Source of the DNA: Sycobia sp. Sy_11
Taxonomy: Eukaryota; Arthropoda; Insecta; Hymenoptera; Epichrysomallidae
Length of the DNA: 64,000 nucleotides
Direction: 5' to 3'
NCBI GenBank assembly: GCA_018907035.1
Contig: JACCIC010000021.1
Coordinates: 1,883,501 to 1,947,500 of the forward strand
Numbering within the stretch: position 1 is the first letter of the stretch; every line of letters starts with the position of its first letter. Made by a program: the position numbers and the translations under genes. Positions 37,901-56,849 of this stretch are shown here, piece after piece. The notes under the pieces are model-generated. The model made no database searches. It saw only the letters and a list, made by a program, of their open reading frames with translations, and was not told where the DNA came from.

Positions 37901-39088
37901 CTACTTATAATCGTATTTTTTGAATATGTCTTCGTCGAACAAGTACTCAATGGTCTTAAAGGGTGACAATTTTGAATTTTTCTCTTTCGACTTTTCGGCC
38001 TTAATGGCGGGATGAAGGCGCGATTGAATAACGGCGATCATTTTTTCTTGAACTTGCTCGAGCTTTTCTAAAACATTTTTCTCCAAGTTCTGAAGCGCCT
38101 TGAACATTTCTTCTGTAAAATGAGAAAAGTCGATGAAAATCTTTTTCCTCGCTTCGAAAACTGAATAAAATTTAGGTTATTGATTTATCCTAAACTTAAA
38201 TTTATTGTAATATTATGCTGCAAACAACACATGAATTGTTAAATGGCTACAGGGTATAATAAATTTACTTTTTCCTGAAAATTCATAAACATTTTAAAAT
38301 AAATTATATTTTACATAAAAGGACGTAAATACATCAGGCTTCGAATTAAAGATTTTAAAATGTGTGTTGGAATTAAGATTCCACAATATGATATTATAGG
38401 CTTTAATTATTTTAAATAATATTACTAGTTGTTACGCCTTTATTAGAGTTTTGTATTAATATCCCACGCATTTGGAATGTCTAGAATAACAATAATATTA
38501 AATGATGTACAATATATTCTGATCCAGCTTGTTTTTATTGTCGAAACATTACGAAAAATCTGTAAAACAGTTATTGCAATATAATATCGGTATTAATAAA
38601 TTATATCTTCCCTATCAGAACGAAGAAAATAATGAATTTAAATTAAATCTATTGTAACTATAATATGTATTCATTCCCATTATTATATAGTGCTTATATA
38701 TCTTCGCAGTGTTATAAAAATACTTATACGAATAATTGTTATTTTATTATTTTCTTTATTACCTGACGTACAAACTCCAGTCAAAATTCTAGATGCAGTC
38801 GCCTCGGCTTTAGCAACGACTTCTTCAGTAATTATACTACAAGTTGCACGTTGAGTTTCAAGTACAACACTGTCGTTAAAAAAATTCATTTGAAGCGATC
38901 TGCTCATTTGATCTGAAAATTTATAATAATATGATCGTAAAGTTAATTTTAAATGATACGAACTTAATTTCGTAAATTTAAAAATAATTACTATTTTTCG
39001 AGGCATTTGACTCAGTAAAATTAAGATCTCTGCTTTCAGAGCCGATGACAATGAGCGCCAGAAATATCGCGCAAATTAGACAAGACAT
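37901..39088 (-). CDS. Small secreted protein of unknown function, three exons
   Basis: Minus-strand gene with exons 39088-38992, 38912-38763 and 38112-37901, all with consensus GT/AG ends and consistent phases (459 nt, 152 residues, stop TAG). The N terminus, MSCLICAIFLALIVIGSES, is a good signal peptide, so the product is probably secreted. The mature part has two cysteines (in RATCSIIT and GVCTSE), a helical Glu/Lys/Gln-rich segment (NLEKNVLEKLEQVQEKM) and a lysine-rich, acidic C terminus (LFDEDIFKKYDYK). I recognise no domain. Helical small secreted proteins of this kind are often lineage-specific in insects. It is divergently arranged with Nup43, start codons 371 bases apart, so the two may share a promoter. 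The exon structure is strong evidence that it is real; the function is open. Confidence 0.8.
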
Positions 39089-39459
39089 GTCGCGGAACTA
39101 AAGAGAAATTAAGTTTTGAGTTCGCTGCCCTCTGGACTTTAACTAACAGTAAACAAGAGAGAATCAAGGGAATATGAATACCACTTTGCTTGCTTTTTTA
39201 TTGTTGTTTCTAATTTCTAAATATAATTCGAATATTTTTTCAAGTCAATGTAAATGTTGACGATATATCAAATCGTCGCACGGTTATATCGAATTTTCGA
39301 TTATCTCGAATTATAGTTCGATCCTAGTTCCAATAAATCAAACAGTTCAGCTTCGATTCCAACTTCAAATGCGGCAATTGCACATTTTATAACCTTATCA
39401 TATAACATTTAAGATTATTGTTTTTTTACTATCGTTGTATAAAAGTTAATTAGTTAAAA
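39089..39459. promoter_or_regulatory. Shared divergent promoter region
   Basis: A 371-base interval between the start codons of the minus-strand secreted-protein gene and Nup43. No TATA box stands out; GATATATCAAATCG and GTTCGATCC stretches are present. Bidirectional activity is inferred from arrangement only. Confidence 0.45.
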
Positions 39460-41203
39460 ATGACAGAAGGTTTACAAGGAACTTTTGTATCTGAAAAAAT
39501 TAACAAAATTCGATGGAAATATGAGGATTTTTCTGATGCTTCGTATTTCCTCACTGGCAGTTGGGATGATGCGGTAAGAAACTTAATATCAAATTTAATG
39601 AATTATTTTTTTTTGTGATTAAGAAAAAACTTATTTTACCTATTTTGACAAATATGTACATGAAGTTTCACTTATGAGAATAAAGTTTGCATTTGTTGAC
39701 AAAGCTGTATAACCTCAAAGTTTTAATTTTTTTTTCTCCAACAGTTCTTTTTTAGAATTTTATTCATTTATATATAATACATTGCTTATAATAATTAAAA
39801 CTTTATTCTATTTTCTCATGTTAATTTCATTGTAAACTTAATGATTATTAATTGAGATATTTTTGTTTTGTTTGATGGTAAGATTTCAAATAATTTTTTT
39901 CTACAGGTTAATAAAATAAGTTACTGGACTTTCCAAAAAAACGATGAAGAGGAATTATGTCCAGTTAATATATCCTCAACTCCAGTCATAGGTGATGTGA
40001 CTGAAATAAAATTTATTAACCACAATCATTTTGTTGCTTCATCTTCATCAGGTACTGTAGTAGTGTATAAAATTCAAGACGAGCCTTTTTCACAATTAAA
40101 GGAAGAAACTAAATGGGATACAATACATAGATTTGGGTAAATTGAGTTATTCAATAATTTAATAAGAACACAAATTAATCGAAATAATAATTGCAGTTAT
40201 TATTTAATATTACCTATGACTTTAGTCCAAAAGATTCAGCATCATGTACAGCACTATCAACAATTGAGCAAGATATTGCAACGGTTGGAGAAGATGGCAG
40301 AATACATTTACTTACAGCACAGAAAAAACATCCAGTTCGAACAATTGGTAAAGTCATCATTTAATTATTTGATTAATTTTTAAAATATAAAAATTAAATT
40401 TGATTGCTAAGAGTATAAATTATTAAATTTAGATGAAGCAGATAGCTGTTCATTGTACTGTGTAGACTTCTTACGTCACAGTGAAATCCTGACTGGAAAT
40501 ATTCGAGGCCACATGAAAGTATGGGATTTACGTAGTGATCAAGATACACCTGCAACAAGTATAATGCTATCTGAACAAGCAAAAGTAATTGTGTAGTTAA
40601 TGTCAACTTTACATATTGTTTTATTATTTTTTTATAAACTGTTTCATTACTTTGTAATATAACCTGAAAAAATATACAAATCGATTTATTATAAATTTGT
40701 AGACAGAAGCTACTAGTATTGCACATCATCCAACACAGAAACATATAGTTGTTGCTGGTGGTGGTGATGGTAGTCTTACTGTATGGGATCTGCGTTATAA
40801 TACATATCCAATTAGTCAATTAAGTGCGCATTCTAAAAGTGTTAGTGAAATATTGTTCCACAAAGATCAACCAGATAATCTATTTTCCTGTTCTATCAGT
40901 GGTGAACTTTGGCATTGGAATAATGCACAACACTCAAAATTAAAATTAGGTATATTATATAATATAAATAAATATATACATACATACTATATTGATTTCT
41001 ATGTTTCTAAATATATTTTAATTTTTCTAGATTCTTCAGATTCACATTGGTTGAATAATATTGGTAGTAAAGGAAAGTTACAAGTCAATTCATTATGTAC
41101 TCTATTGCATAAGCCAATAAATAGTATTGATGTAGATAAAAGAACATTACTATTTGGATGTGACAATGAAGCAATATATGTGATTAAAAATTTTAATATA
41201 TAG
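39460..41203 (+). CDS. Nup43: Nucleoporin Nup43 (WD40 protein)
   Basis: Seven-bladed WD40 subunit of the Nup107-160 (Y) complex of the nuclear pore, also at kinetochores in animals. Exons are 39460-39573, 39907-40136, 40226-40347, 40433-40584, 40703-40949 and 41031-41203; the phases close to 345 residues, compared with about 380 in vertebrates. Recognisable family stretches in order are FVSEKINKIRW and FLTGSWDD (N terminus), FVASSSSGTVVVY, IATVGEDGRIHLL, GHMKVWDLRSD, VVAGGGDGSLTVWDLR, LFSCSISGELWHWNN and a C-terminal FGCDNEAIYVIKNF, matching the conserved '(T/C)D(A/N)EAIYV' end of Nup43. The start codon is the first Met and matches the family N terminus. Introns are short (80-333 bases) and codons AT-rich. 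Intact by eye. Confidence 0.93.
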
Positions 41204-41320
41204 CAAATATTTTAAAGTTAAATTGTATAAAATAATAGAATTAATAATAAGAGTGTTATCTAAGAAGAATTGTTTAAATTTAATTTTTCAACTTTACAAA
41301 TATAAATTAAACATGTAAAA

Positions 41321-41326
41321 AATAAA
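41321..41326 (+). terminator. Possible polyadenylation signal of Nup43
   Basis: AATAAA about 118 bases after the Nup43 stop codon. Plausible position in an AT-rich flank. Confidence 0.45.
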
Positions 41327-41699
41327 ATATTTTTTAATTCAATTAAATTAATCTTTTTCTTCATTACATCAAAACCATATTAGTTTTTTAATTTCAACAA
41401 AAGGTCATAAAAACGGAACATAATTTTTACTTTTTATGAAACATCAAAATTATTATAATTTATCTTAGATTATAATTTTATAATATAGATTTTAGATTAT
41501 TACTTTTAAAAAAATATTATATTTATAAAATTATTAAACAGTTTCGTTGACTTTTTAAAAGAAAAATTTGTCAAATATAAATAAATCGATCAATAATAAG
41601 TAAAATTAATTTTAAAGTATTTATAAATACATTAATTATGCATTGAAATAAAATAGTGAAAAAAGGATTTTATTACAGCTTTATAAACGAACGCAAATA

Positions 41700-42197
41700 A
41701 ACGTCTAAACTCCAGATAAGATACGGCGCACGCGCATTAGGTACACTATGTTTATATAGTGATATTATAGTTGTAAAGTCTAGCAAAAGTGCGAGTCAAA
41801 AGTTCCCATATGATTCCAGTGGCTTGCGCTAGTAAACATTTTCTCCGACAGAGTTTCCGGCCCTGAGGAGCTGGAGATCAGCCAGCCTCTCAGAGAAGAA
41901 CAAGCATGGCTGACGAAGCTTGTTCATATTCACAGCTTGCCATTTTGTGACGCCTTGTGTGTACGCGCCTCGGCGGGGACCCGCTTGTGTGTCCTCCAGA
42001 GGACGACATCGATTAATTTTTTTTACTTTTGCCAATACTGGCCGTTATCAAGTTTGATTTAATCCATCGGCACCGAAAACAAACTAATCGTCGTTTTCGT
42101 GTATAACAAGTGCAGCAAAGAGTTTACGTTGCCGTCGTTCCTCTTGACGGTGGTACTAAAGTAAATAGGCAAATATTGAGTCCAGCATTTCAAAGTA
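41700..42197 (+). promoter_or_regulatory. DHX15 promoter and 5' untranslated region
   Basis: A balanced, CpG-containing stretch (about 41700-42190) lies between the AT-rich Nup43 3' flank and the DHX15 start codon. No TATA box in a convincing position. Typical of an insect housekeeping promoter; boundaries are estimated from base composition. Confidence 0.45.
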
Positions 42198-48729
<6,532 letters not shown>

Positions 48730-48915
48730 TTATCTTTAGAATCTGAAAAGGTACACAAAAGTGATGTTGTTATCAAAAGCACTTTATGTCTTATTGAGAG
48801 TTTTAGCAAACGACATATACAAAACTGGAAAGTGAATAACAAATGGTGTTTATGTACTAATTTAGTATTTTTAACTAAATTAAACATTTGTCGATAATTA
48901 AGATCTTTGAGACAA

Positions 48916-48921
48916 AATAAA
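48916..48921 (+). terminator. Possible polyadenylation signal of DHX15
   Basis: AATAAA 187 bases after the DHX15 stop. Other AT-rich candidates follow, for example near 49380 and 49466. Confidence 0.4.
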
Positions 48922-51033
48922 GTTAGGCTAATTTTTCTAATAAGTAAAGAATTTATAATTTAATTCTTTACAAAATGTGTCATCGAACCGATGTAACATA
49001 TGTTCAAAGCTCCAACAGAGCAGTTAAATTAAAAAAAAAATTTGTATAACTTTTTTTCATGACTTCTGAAAAATATTCCAGTATCTGTAGTTATATCACC
49101 TCAAAATAATGAAATTCCTTCTTTATAATGCCTTTAATTTTATTGTAAATTAGATAAATTAAAAATTTTAAATTTCATTAAAATCAAACGATAAATATCT
49201 TGTAATATAATTAAAGAAATATGGAATACTAACACAGAGTGTTTAGCAGGTGTATCAAACTTTCTCACAATTACAATATTTTTTTTCTAAAACTCTGATA
49301 AAATATGATATATTTATAATTCAAAAATTGTAAAAGAAAATGCTAGCTTTTGCTGCTAAGTATAATTTTGTAAATAGAACAATAAAAAAGAAAAAAATAT
49401 TTGGCTGCATTAAGTTTCATATAATTTAATAACTTATCTGTGCTTTGATGTAAGCTCAGATTTCAATAAAATACTTCTGAAATATAAAATGTTGAATTGA
49501 AAAATATTATGATTTAAGAAAAAAATATGTTAATAACATAGCAATTACTTTTGAAACGAAAACATATTTTATCTTTCAAGCGAGGCTGATAAAATTTGAA
49601 GCAAAATATTTAAATACAAAATTTGATGACTTAATAATTTAGCACATTTTATCAAAGGTGAAAGATTAAAGTTTTCTGTAATGGTTAGTTTTTAATTAAA
49701 AATCACTGTTAATTTTTTTATAGGTTATAGAATATTGAATTTAACTATCTTCAATATAAAAATAAAACTTTATCTATAATTTTTTTATTTTATTAGTCAA
49801 TAAACAAGCATTTTTATACCAAAAAACTGTGAATTGTGGTATTAAACAATAACTTAAATGAAAATAACTTTTTCTTAATCTTAACATTTGATTTTTTATT
49901 TCTTACATTATAAATTAAAAATACTATAAGATGTATGTACATTATACCATAATTATTCTTGAAATCTGGATGGGAAGATAAAATATGTACAATTTTATAA
50001 TGTTTACGAATGGTTAACTAAAATTGTTTTTATATAAACCACGAAATTTTAGTCGTTATTTTAATTCATAATAAAATTATTATCATTAATTAAGACTAGA
50101 TTTACTGCACAAGTCAGAATACCTAAATATTTTTTTTGATTTCTTAACCATTTTGATTGCTAATGATAGTTTAGTGTTGAACGTGCTTTTTATATATCTA
50201 CACAATATAGTAGTATATAAATGAATACTTTGAAGATTATAGTATTGATTAAAACACATCTATTTGAGCAGTAACAATATGTTTTAAACTAATTATACTT
50301 ATTTTTATAATTTTACAAAAAATTCAGAGTGTCTTTATTACAGTGAAATCATGTAAAATGTAAATAGTCCGACGATTTTTATTGTTTGTGTAACAAGCTA
50401 TAGATGGAATTATTATTAATATTTCTACTGTTATGTTGCAACCTTATTAACATATCAGTCTTGTTTGTATATTAAATGATATTAATGATCATTATAATCA
50501 TATATTAAGTTCTAGAAGTACAAACAAATTTTAAGTGTCGTAAAATTTAGTAAGAAAATTGAGTTAATCCGTTTTTATGCATAATGGAAGTGGAGTTAAC
50601 TCATTTTTGTTACAATAACATTTAATAATATATACAATGCGTAATTTCATTGATTTTGTGTATTCTTCGAACAGTAAGACCAAAAATAACACAATTCAAA
50701 GAGTAAATTTGATTGAAAAAAGTCTTTGAAGTACATATTCGATTTTGAATTTTTGCACCGTTTTTTGTGTCAAGACATGTTGCGTTATGATTAGTTAGAT
50801 TAAGTTAGCTTCTTCATATGATATTATGATATACGAATAAGTTGTCTCAGTAACGCTTTAAAAATCAAGAAAAAAAATCAAATTTTTTTTACGTTTACAT
50901 AGTTTTTCATTTCTTGTACGTTTCAAATTTATATGTTTCTTGGATTTTAATACGATGAAAGATGTACGATATTCAAATTCTAATAAAAAACAATAAAGTT
51001 TAGAAGCATATATACTTGATAGTGTTGTCTTTG

Positions 51034-51035
<2 letters not shown>

Positions 51036-51077
<42 letters not shown>
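51036..51077. repeat. (AC)n microsatellite
   Basis: Perfect alternating AC. Confidence 0.95.
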
Positions 51078-51079
<2 letters not shown>

Positions 51080-51174
51080 ATGAGTCTTTCTTTATGTTTA
51101 ATTGCAATGCAAGGTTTTGGGTTACTGAATTGAAGATATAAATACAATAATTCGAAAAGCTGGCCAAATTGTAA

Positions 51175-51430
51175 GAAAAAGTACGAGACGATAACGAATA
51201 TTATTACGACTCGTCCCTCGACGGCCTCTGCGCAACATCCCATTTTTTCTCTTCTTCATTTTCCAGCCGCGAAGGAAATCCCTCGTTCGGGCCGGAAGCC
51301 GTTGATAGCTTCTCAGGTATAGCTCTCTCGCTTTACGCCTTTTCTAGATCTGAACAACCCGCGCGCTCCCCTCGCCCTCCGAGGAACAATGGTTTTCGCA
51401 ATTTTTGCCGCGCCACCTTATATCGCCTGC
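51175..51430 (+). other. Unexplained GC-rich open frame (possible exon)
   Basis: In an otherwise stop-rich neighbourhood one plus-strand frame stays open from 51175 into the (AT)n block, without a starting Met. It includes VRDDNEYYYDSSLDGLCATS and, after a low-complexity Phe/Ser stretch, SREGNPSFGPEAVDSFSG. A pyrimidine tract and AG at 51265-51266 and a GTATAG at 51317 could bound a 50-base exon. The opposite strand also has an open frame with a hydrophobic segment (51243-50980). Neither is recognised; this may be chance openness of a GC-rich patch. Confidence 0.25.

Positions 51431-51432
<2 letters not shown>

Positions 51433-51490
<58 letters not shown>
51433..51490. repeat. (AT)n microsatellite
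   Basis: Perfect alternating AT, about 58 bases. Confidence 0.95.
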
Positions 51491-51492
<2 letters not shown>

Positions 51493-51984
51493 TGACAACA
51501 GGAAAACAAAAAGAGAAACAGTATAGCGTCTTATTTTTTATGTCATTGATCATCAGTACGTATTGCGTGAGAAACGGAGGTCTTATGTGGTCAGGCCTGG
51601 ATCGAGGTAGGGGCTTTGGCCCAGCTCACGGTAAGTCCCTTGGAAGCTGGATTCATTGACGAAATGGATAAATAAAATTTCAAGTTAGAAATTTCAAGCT
51701 TTTTCAAACGTGTGCCGAAAATTAGTAGGATCATTTCACACAATGAAAGAAAAAAGATTATTTAATATTCTTAGCCTTTGACGTTGCTCTTATGGGAAAT
51801 AAATGTATAACAATATTAAATTACTTACTGTCGCGTGAAAATTCATATTTTCTTAAAGGGTGATTACTAGATAAAATTGTACTTTTTTATCAATTAAAAT
51901 CAGTCTGCAAATATATCGACGATTCGTATAATTTATAGGTAAACCAAACCATTAATATAATAAGGAAATAAAATACTAATAAAC

Positions 51985-52180
51985 ACTTGACTAGTTTCGC
52001 AACAATTTTATTACCATACCGACAGTTGTTTCGACCGGCCAGGCCATTTACAAGATTGAGAATAAACTATTGAATTATTTACAAGTTGAGAATAAATGTT
52101 TATTCTCAATCTTGTAAACCACCTGATCGGTCGAAACAGCTGTCGGCATTGTAATAAAATTATTGCAAAACTAGTCAAGT
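51985..52180. repeat. Small fold-back element
   Basis: ACTTGACTAGTTTCGCAACA on the left is mirrored by ATTGCAAAACTAGTCAAGT on the right, and the arms of about 85 bases continue inward through CCGACAG(T/C)TGTTTCGACC and TTTACAAGATTGAGAATA. The right arm contains CTGATCGGTCGAAACAGCTGTCGG, resembling a hammerhead core with most of stem II deleted. Probably related in type to the elements around CCAP but with different sequence. Confidence 0.75.
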
Positions 52181-55147
52181 CTTTAACGAGTCTTTCATAA
52201 AATTTATGGAAGCGTTCATCAAATAATTTTCTACTGAATTGGTTCAATATATTTTCTTAATAATGTATAAGAAATTAGACGGTACGTGACAAACTCGATT
52301 TTCCTTCCATTTTTCATATATTGGATATACCGATAAATTATATAGGTCTTATGCACAAACCGGTAAGAATCCAAGAAATTCGCCCGTTTCATTCGAAAAT
52401 TATAATTGTTTGAATATTTCATTTATACATGTAAAATTTGTTAAAACTACAACGTTTTGATTTTGTACAAAATACTGTTTTTGTGAAAAAAGTTTTTCTT
52501 TTTGCGCAGCAATACCGGCTCGGGTTTCACGATCGAAAACGCCATTTGACGATTAAAGAAACTTTTCGAAAGTCAGATTACACCCTTAGAATACCTGGGG
52601 TTGCACAACGATGCCGCCCGATCTTGGAAAAAAAAGCGACGTTCTCAGGTCATTTTCTTCGCCATTTTTTGAACGCAACTTCGTATGCACGGCCACTGCA
52701 CGTATACATTCGGGTATGCGGTGGTAACACAGTAGTTGTCAACTAAAAATATCATCGTCTCCTTTACAGCTTATAACCCATCTATAAGAAGAATTCATTG
52801 ATCACGACTGATTGTCCCATGTCCTATTTTAACAGAACACCTCATGTCAATATGTAGTCTCATGAACATTTTTCAATTTCTGATCATGTATAATGAAATT
52901 TATGCGGCAGAAAAAACATTTATTAGAAAATATTCAACTTTATTTTAATATTTGGTATATTACAGACTGTTAATGAGCACGATTAGCAAGTATAAAAAAA
53001 ATGAGTAGATACAATGATTCAACGGCAAATTACAAGTAACAGTAAAAAATTAAAAGTAAAAAAGCAATATTCTCGAACGCAAATATATATTCTTTATACG
53101 GGCCGCAAGACTTTTATACACTTGGGTTCTCGTCGGACGTAATCCGGCCCTGTACATAGAAAGCGTATACTCGTGCGATATGAAAAAAAAAAACGAAATA
53201 CTCGTTTCTCAGCGCGCGCGCAAAATTCAGTCTCTTCCTCGGGCGTCCCTTGGGTAAATCGCGTCCTTTTACCTATTTTTTTTTTTTTTCACCTGTCGCG
53301 GACCGGTGCAGCGGACGACGATTTTTCTCAATTGCCCAGTTGCCGATAAACACGGAATTATCGAGTAACTAATTCTTCCTCGTTCGGGACTGGATGGGGA
53401 ATTTTTTTGTTTGCTAAATCTCTATATGGAGCGCTGGTTACAAGTTTTATATATTATATAGGTAAACGTCAATGGCAAAAAGCCGAAACGATCGTCGGTT
53501 ACGTAAATTTTCTGAAAGAATGCCGGAAGTTCGAGGCCGGTATAATTTTGTATAGGAACACAAAACATGTTGCCTATTTTGAATAGTGCGATCGACGTTA
53601 CTTCCGCAATGTAGAGGTGTTGCTTTAAAACATATTATGGTACTTTTTTCCTTTGAAAATCGCACAAAATCATTTTTTTAAAGAAAAAATTGTGCAAAAA
53701 AGTTGATTGAATCGATAATTAAGATGTCTTAAAAATAATTTGAACGAATGTCAATAATAACGCGATATTACAACGAACAAGGGTCATTTAAACATATAGA
53801 TTTAGCATAAAGACAACTTTGTATTTCTTATCGGTTTTTTTTCGCTCTTTTACATTGTCTGGCCGGGATAACAAAAGTTTTGATAGACGATCATATTGTT
53901 GGTGTGCTTAAATCAATAAACGTATTAAGTTATTAGTGGTAACCACCGTTTACTTAGCTACTTTTTAAAAATTAATATTTTAATTTAAAAATAATAAAAA
54001 ATTTACTAATTCGTGGTTATCTTTACACCTCTATTAGTTAAATTACGGATTAGATTAATTGCTATTATTCTAATAAGCCCAAAAATTATCTTGCAATTAC
54101 TGCGAAAACTATAGACTTTTATCAAGATTAATTTCTTTATCATTCATTGCAATTCGATTCTTTTTCAATTCATTTGAAATTTATCTTTTGCGTCATGTAA
54201 ACGAGTTATTCATAATAACGAAACTCACAGTCTATGCCGTCTAAATTTTTATAGCTATGCCGATTCTATATTATGTTATGATGTCATCTTCAAACACTAT
54301 ACAAATAATTACGCAATAAAATTAATTAAAAATAAAAGACAAGACTGTCGTAATAAGTAGAAACGGACGGGGTGTAGTAACACGCAAGCGCGGATAGGTA
54401 GATCAAGTAATATCTTCACAGACTCGACCTGTCTCTACTTATTGTGCGAGTACTGTTCTTTTCTATTCTGAAAATAAATTTTATTGTGCAGCGCTTGAAA
54501 AATGTGCCAAATGACGTGAAACAATATAGCGTAGGCATTCATAAGTTCTCATCGAGGCCTTTTTATGCCGAAGAGTTTTTACTTTCTCAGCTAAATGTAT
54601 TCGAACCATCGTATTATTGCTTTGTTATAAGTAACGAGCATTCATGGATGTATCGACTATATATATATATATAATTTGTAAAAAAATATATGACTTTTTT
54701 ATGAATAGGGGAATCGTTCTAAAAATTACGCAAAATTCAAAAAAACCTTCTGTTCGAATAGATAGATACATTAATTCCAAATCTTTATCGTATAGATTTT
54801 AAATCTTTTGGACTCTCATTGCTTACTTACAATTAAGTCATTTAAGCGTCCGGGAATTCGGAAAAAACGATTTTTATGAATAGAATTATTTATAAATGAT
54901 TTATTAAGAAATATTTTGCAACATCACGTAACAATCCTTTATATTTCCCAGATCAGCGTATAATAGAATTAAAAGTACGAAGTGAGGAGGAAGTAATAAT
55001 AGAAAATGAAGCAGATTCTTTAAATATATTTAAAAAAAACGGATGTGTGTATATATAACTAACGAATAGGCCTAGCTGCTTCTTCCGAATATTCGTATCT
55101 ATACATATCATTCCAGTTTTTTAAGTCGCACGGATTTTTCGGACGAC

Positions 55148-55150
<3 letters not shown>

Positions 55151-55195
<45 letters not shown>
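55151..55195. repeat. (AT)n microsatellite
   Basis: Perfect alternating AT. Confidence 0.95.
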
Positions 55196-55198
<3 letters not shown>

Positions 55199-55643
55199 AA
55201 TCGGATCACGTATATACGGCATTTCTTAATATCGTCGGTTTCTCGTTTAATCGCGACCGCGCCAGCAGCCTCGAAAAAAAAGCTTTAAACGCCAAATCTT
55301 TATCTTCTACCAATATAGTACTACGAAGAACATGGGGCGAGGATCGTAAAAGGAACGGTTATGTACACACACACACCGTACAAACACACACACACGCGTA
55401 TAGACACCGTGAGACGCCGTTGTAATAATATCTTACGCGCGTGCGCGCGCTCCCGCGGTAGCGCGCAAAAAAGGCGTACACGCGTGTCTGTGTGTATGCA
55501 AAAACGCATTAAGTAAGATGGGAGAAATTCGGTAAAATCGAGGCCGAGCACGTGAGGCATTGAGCATCTTCCAGCGAGCATGTGTCCCTTCCCAGCCCCT
55601 TTCAATCTCAATTTTGCGCTCGCATTGGCGAAAGTTCAATTCT

Positions 55644-55644
<1 letters not shown>

Positions 55645-55676
<32 letters not shown>
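55645..55676. repeat. (AC)n microsatellite
   Basis: Perfect alternating CA. Confidence 0.95.
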
Positions 55677-55679
<3 letters not shown>

Positions 55680-55793
55680 TCGCACAGAGACAAGAGAGCA
55701 CTCGCGTGAATGCACTCTCCCTCTTTACTCCCTCACTGCCTTCTTGACGGATCATTTGTGAAATGCACGATTTTTCCAGAGGACCTGCGCGAC

Positions 55794-55794
<1 letters not shown>

Positions 55795-55827
<33 letters not shown>
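55795..55827. repeat. (AC)n microsatellite
   Basis: Perfect alternating AC, about 120 bases from the previous block. Confidence 0.95.
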
Positions 55828-55828
<1 letters not shown>

Positions 55829-56788
55829 CGCTTTTATTATTTTACAGGATGACTGAAGGAGCACGCGAAGGATGAGGGAGGGGGTACTTTCCATTTTCGC
55901 GGGTCGCGCAAATCTTTCTCCGCATCTTCGCTCACTCGCTCGCTCACTCACTCACTCTCACTATCACTCTTTCTCTTTTTCTCTGTCTCTGGGCGCACGG
56001 ATGATGCGGACAGACTCTTCTTTTAAATCGATGACGGCTCGTCTGGCGGCGCGAGAGATTCAAACGCGCGCGCGCCGAGAGAGTTTTGCATTCTTTGAAG
56101 TATATATATAATATATATATATATACTCTCATACCGCTCTCGGGAAAATCGTTGCACGCTACATAAGGAGCTGTGTGTTTTTAAATTGGCAAATGGGGAA
56201 TTTCTCGCGGCTATATTATATAGACACATTTATTGCGGCTCATAAATTATTGTTTAATTAGATTCGAGCGTGAGTTTCTAAAGAATTTCATATATATTTT
56301 TAAACGTGCATGTATGATTTAAATTTCGATTTCTTCGAAAACTATGGTTAATGTATGAGTACAATGATCAATTTTTCTCGGACGAGGGATAAAAGGATTT
56401 GTAACAATTTGGAGAATTTTTTTTTGTGTTAAATTTATTTATTTAAACAGAGTTAAAGAATTTTTATATATTTTTACAGGTACGTAAGATAGAAATACAT
56501 ATAAATATGGGATTTCCAGTAGACAAAAGTTACATTTTAAAAGAATAAGTATAATATATATATATGCTAATTTTTTTTTTGTTTAACTTATATTCTTTAT
56601 TATTTAACAGTTCCTGTAAATAAACAGTAAATATACTTCACTCGCAAGACGTGCGACTCACGCGGCTTACATTCAAATTATCGTATGACAATCTCATGTT
56701 ATCGCGACTTTGTTCTGCTTATAAATAGTAAGTCATGTTAAAAAGATGCCCAATAAAGTTGAATCTTGACTTGGCGAAATTCGAGTGG

Positions 56789-56789
<1 letters not shown>

Positions 56790-56844
<55 letters not shown>
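56790..56844. repeat. (AT)n microsatellite
   Basis: Perfect alternating AT. Confidence 0.95.

Positions 56845-56849
<5 letters not shown>

Larger units (their letters stand above)
48730..51120. other. DHX15 3' flank and AT-rich spacer
   Basis: Very AT-rich with many stops in all frames. No gene or RNA recognised beyond the likely DHX15 3' untranslated region. Confidence 0.6.

Noticed and set aside
53141..53160. TAATCCGGCCCTG as a right end of a hAT element paired with 51590
   Set aside because: The 8 bases outside the two ends do not match and the left end is too diverged; kept only as a possible solo end.
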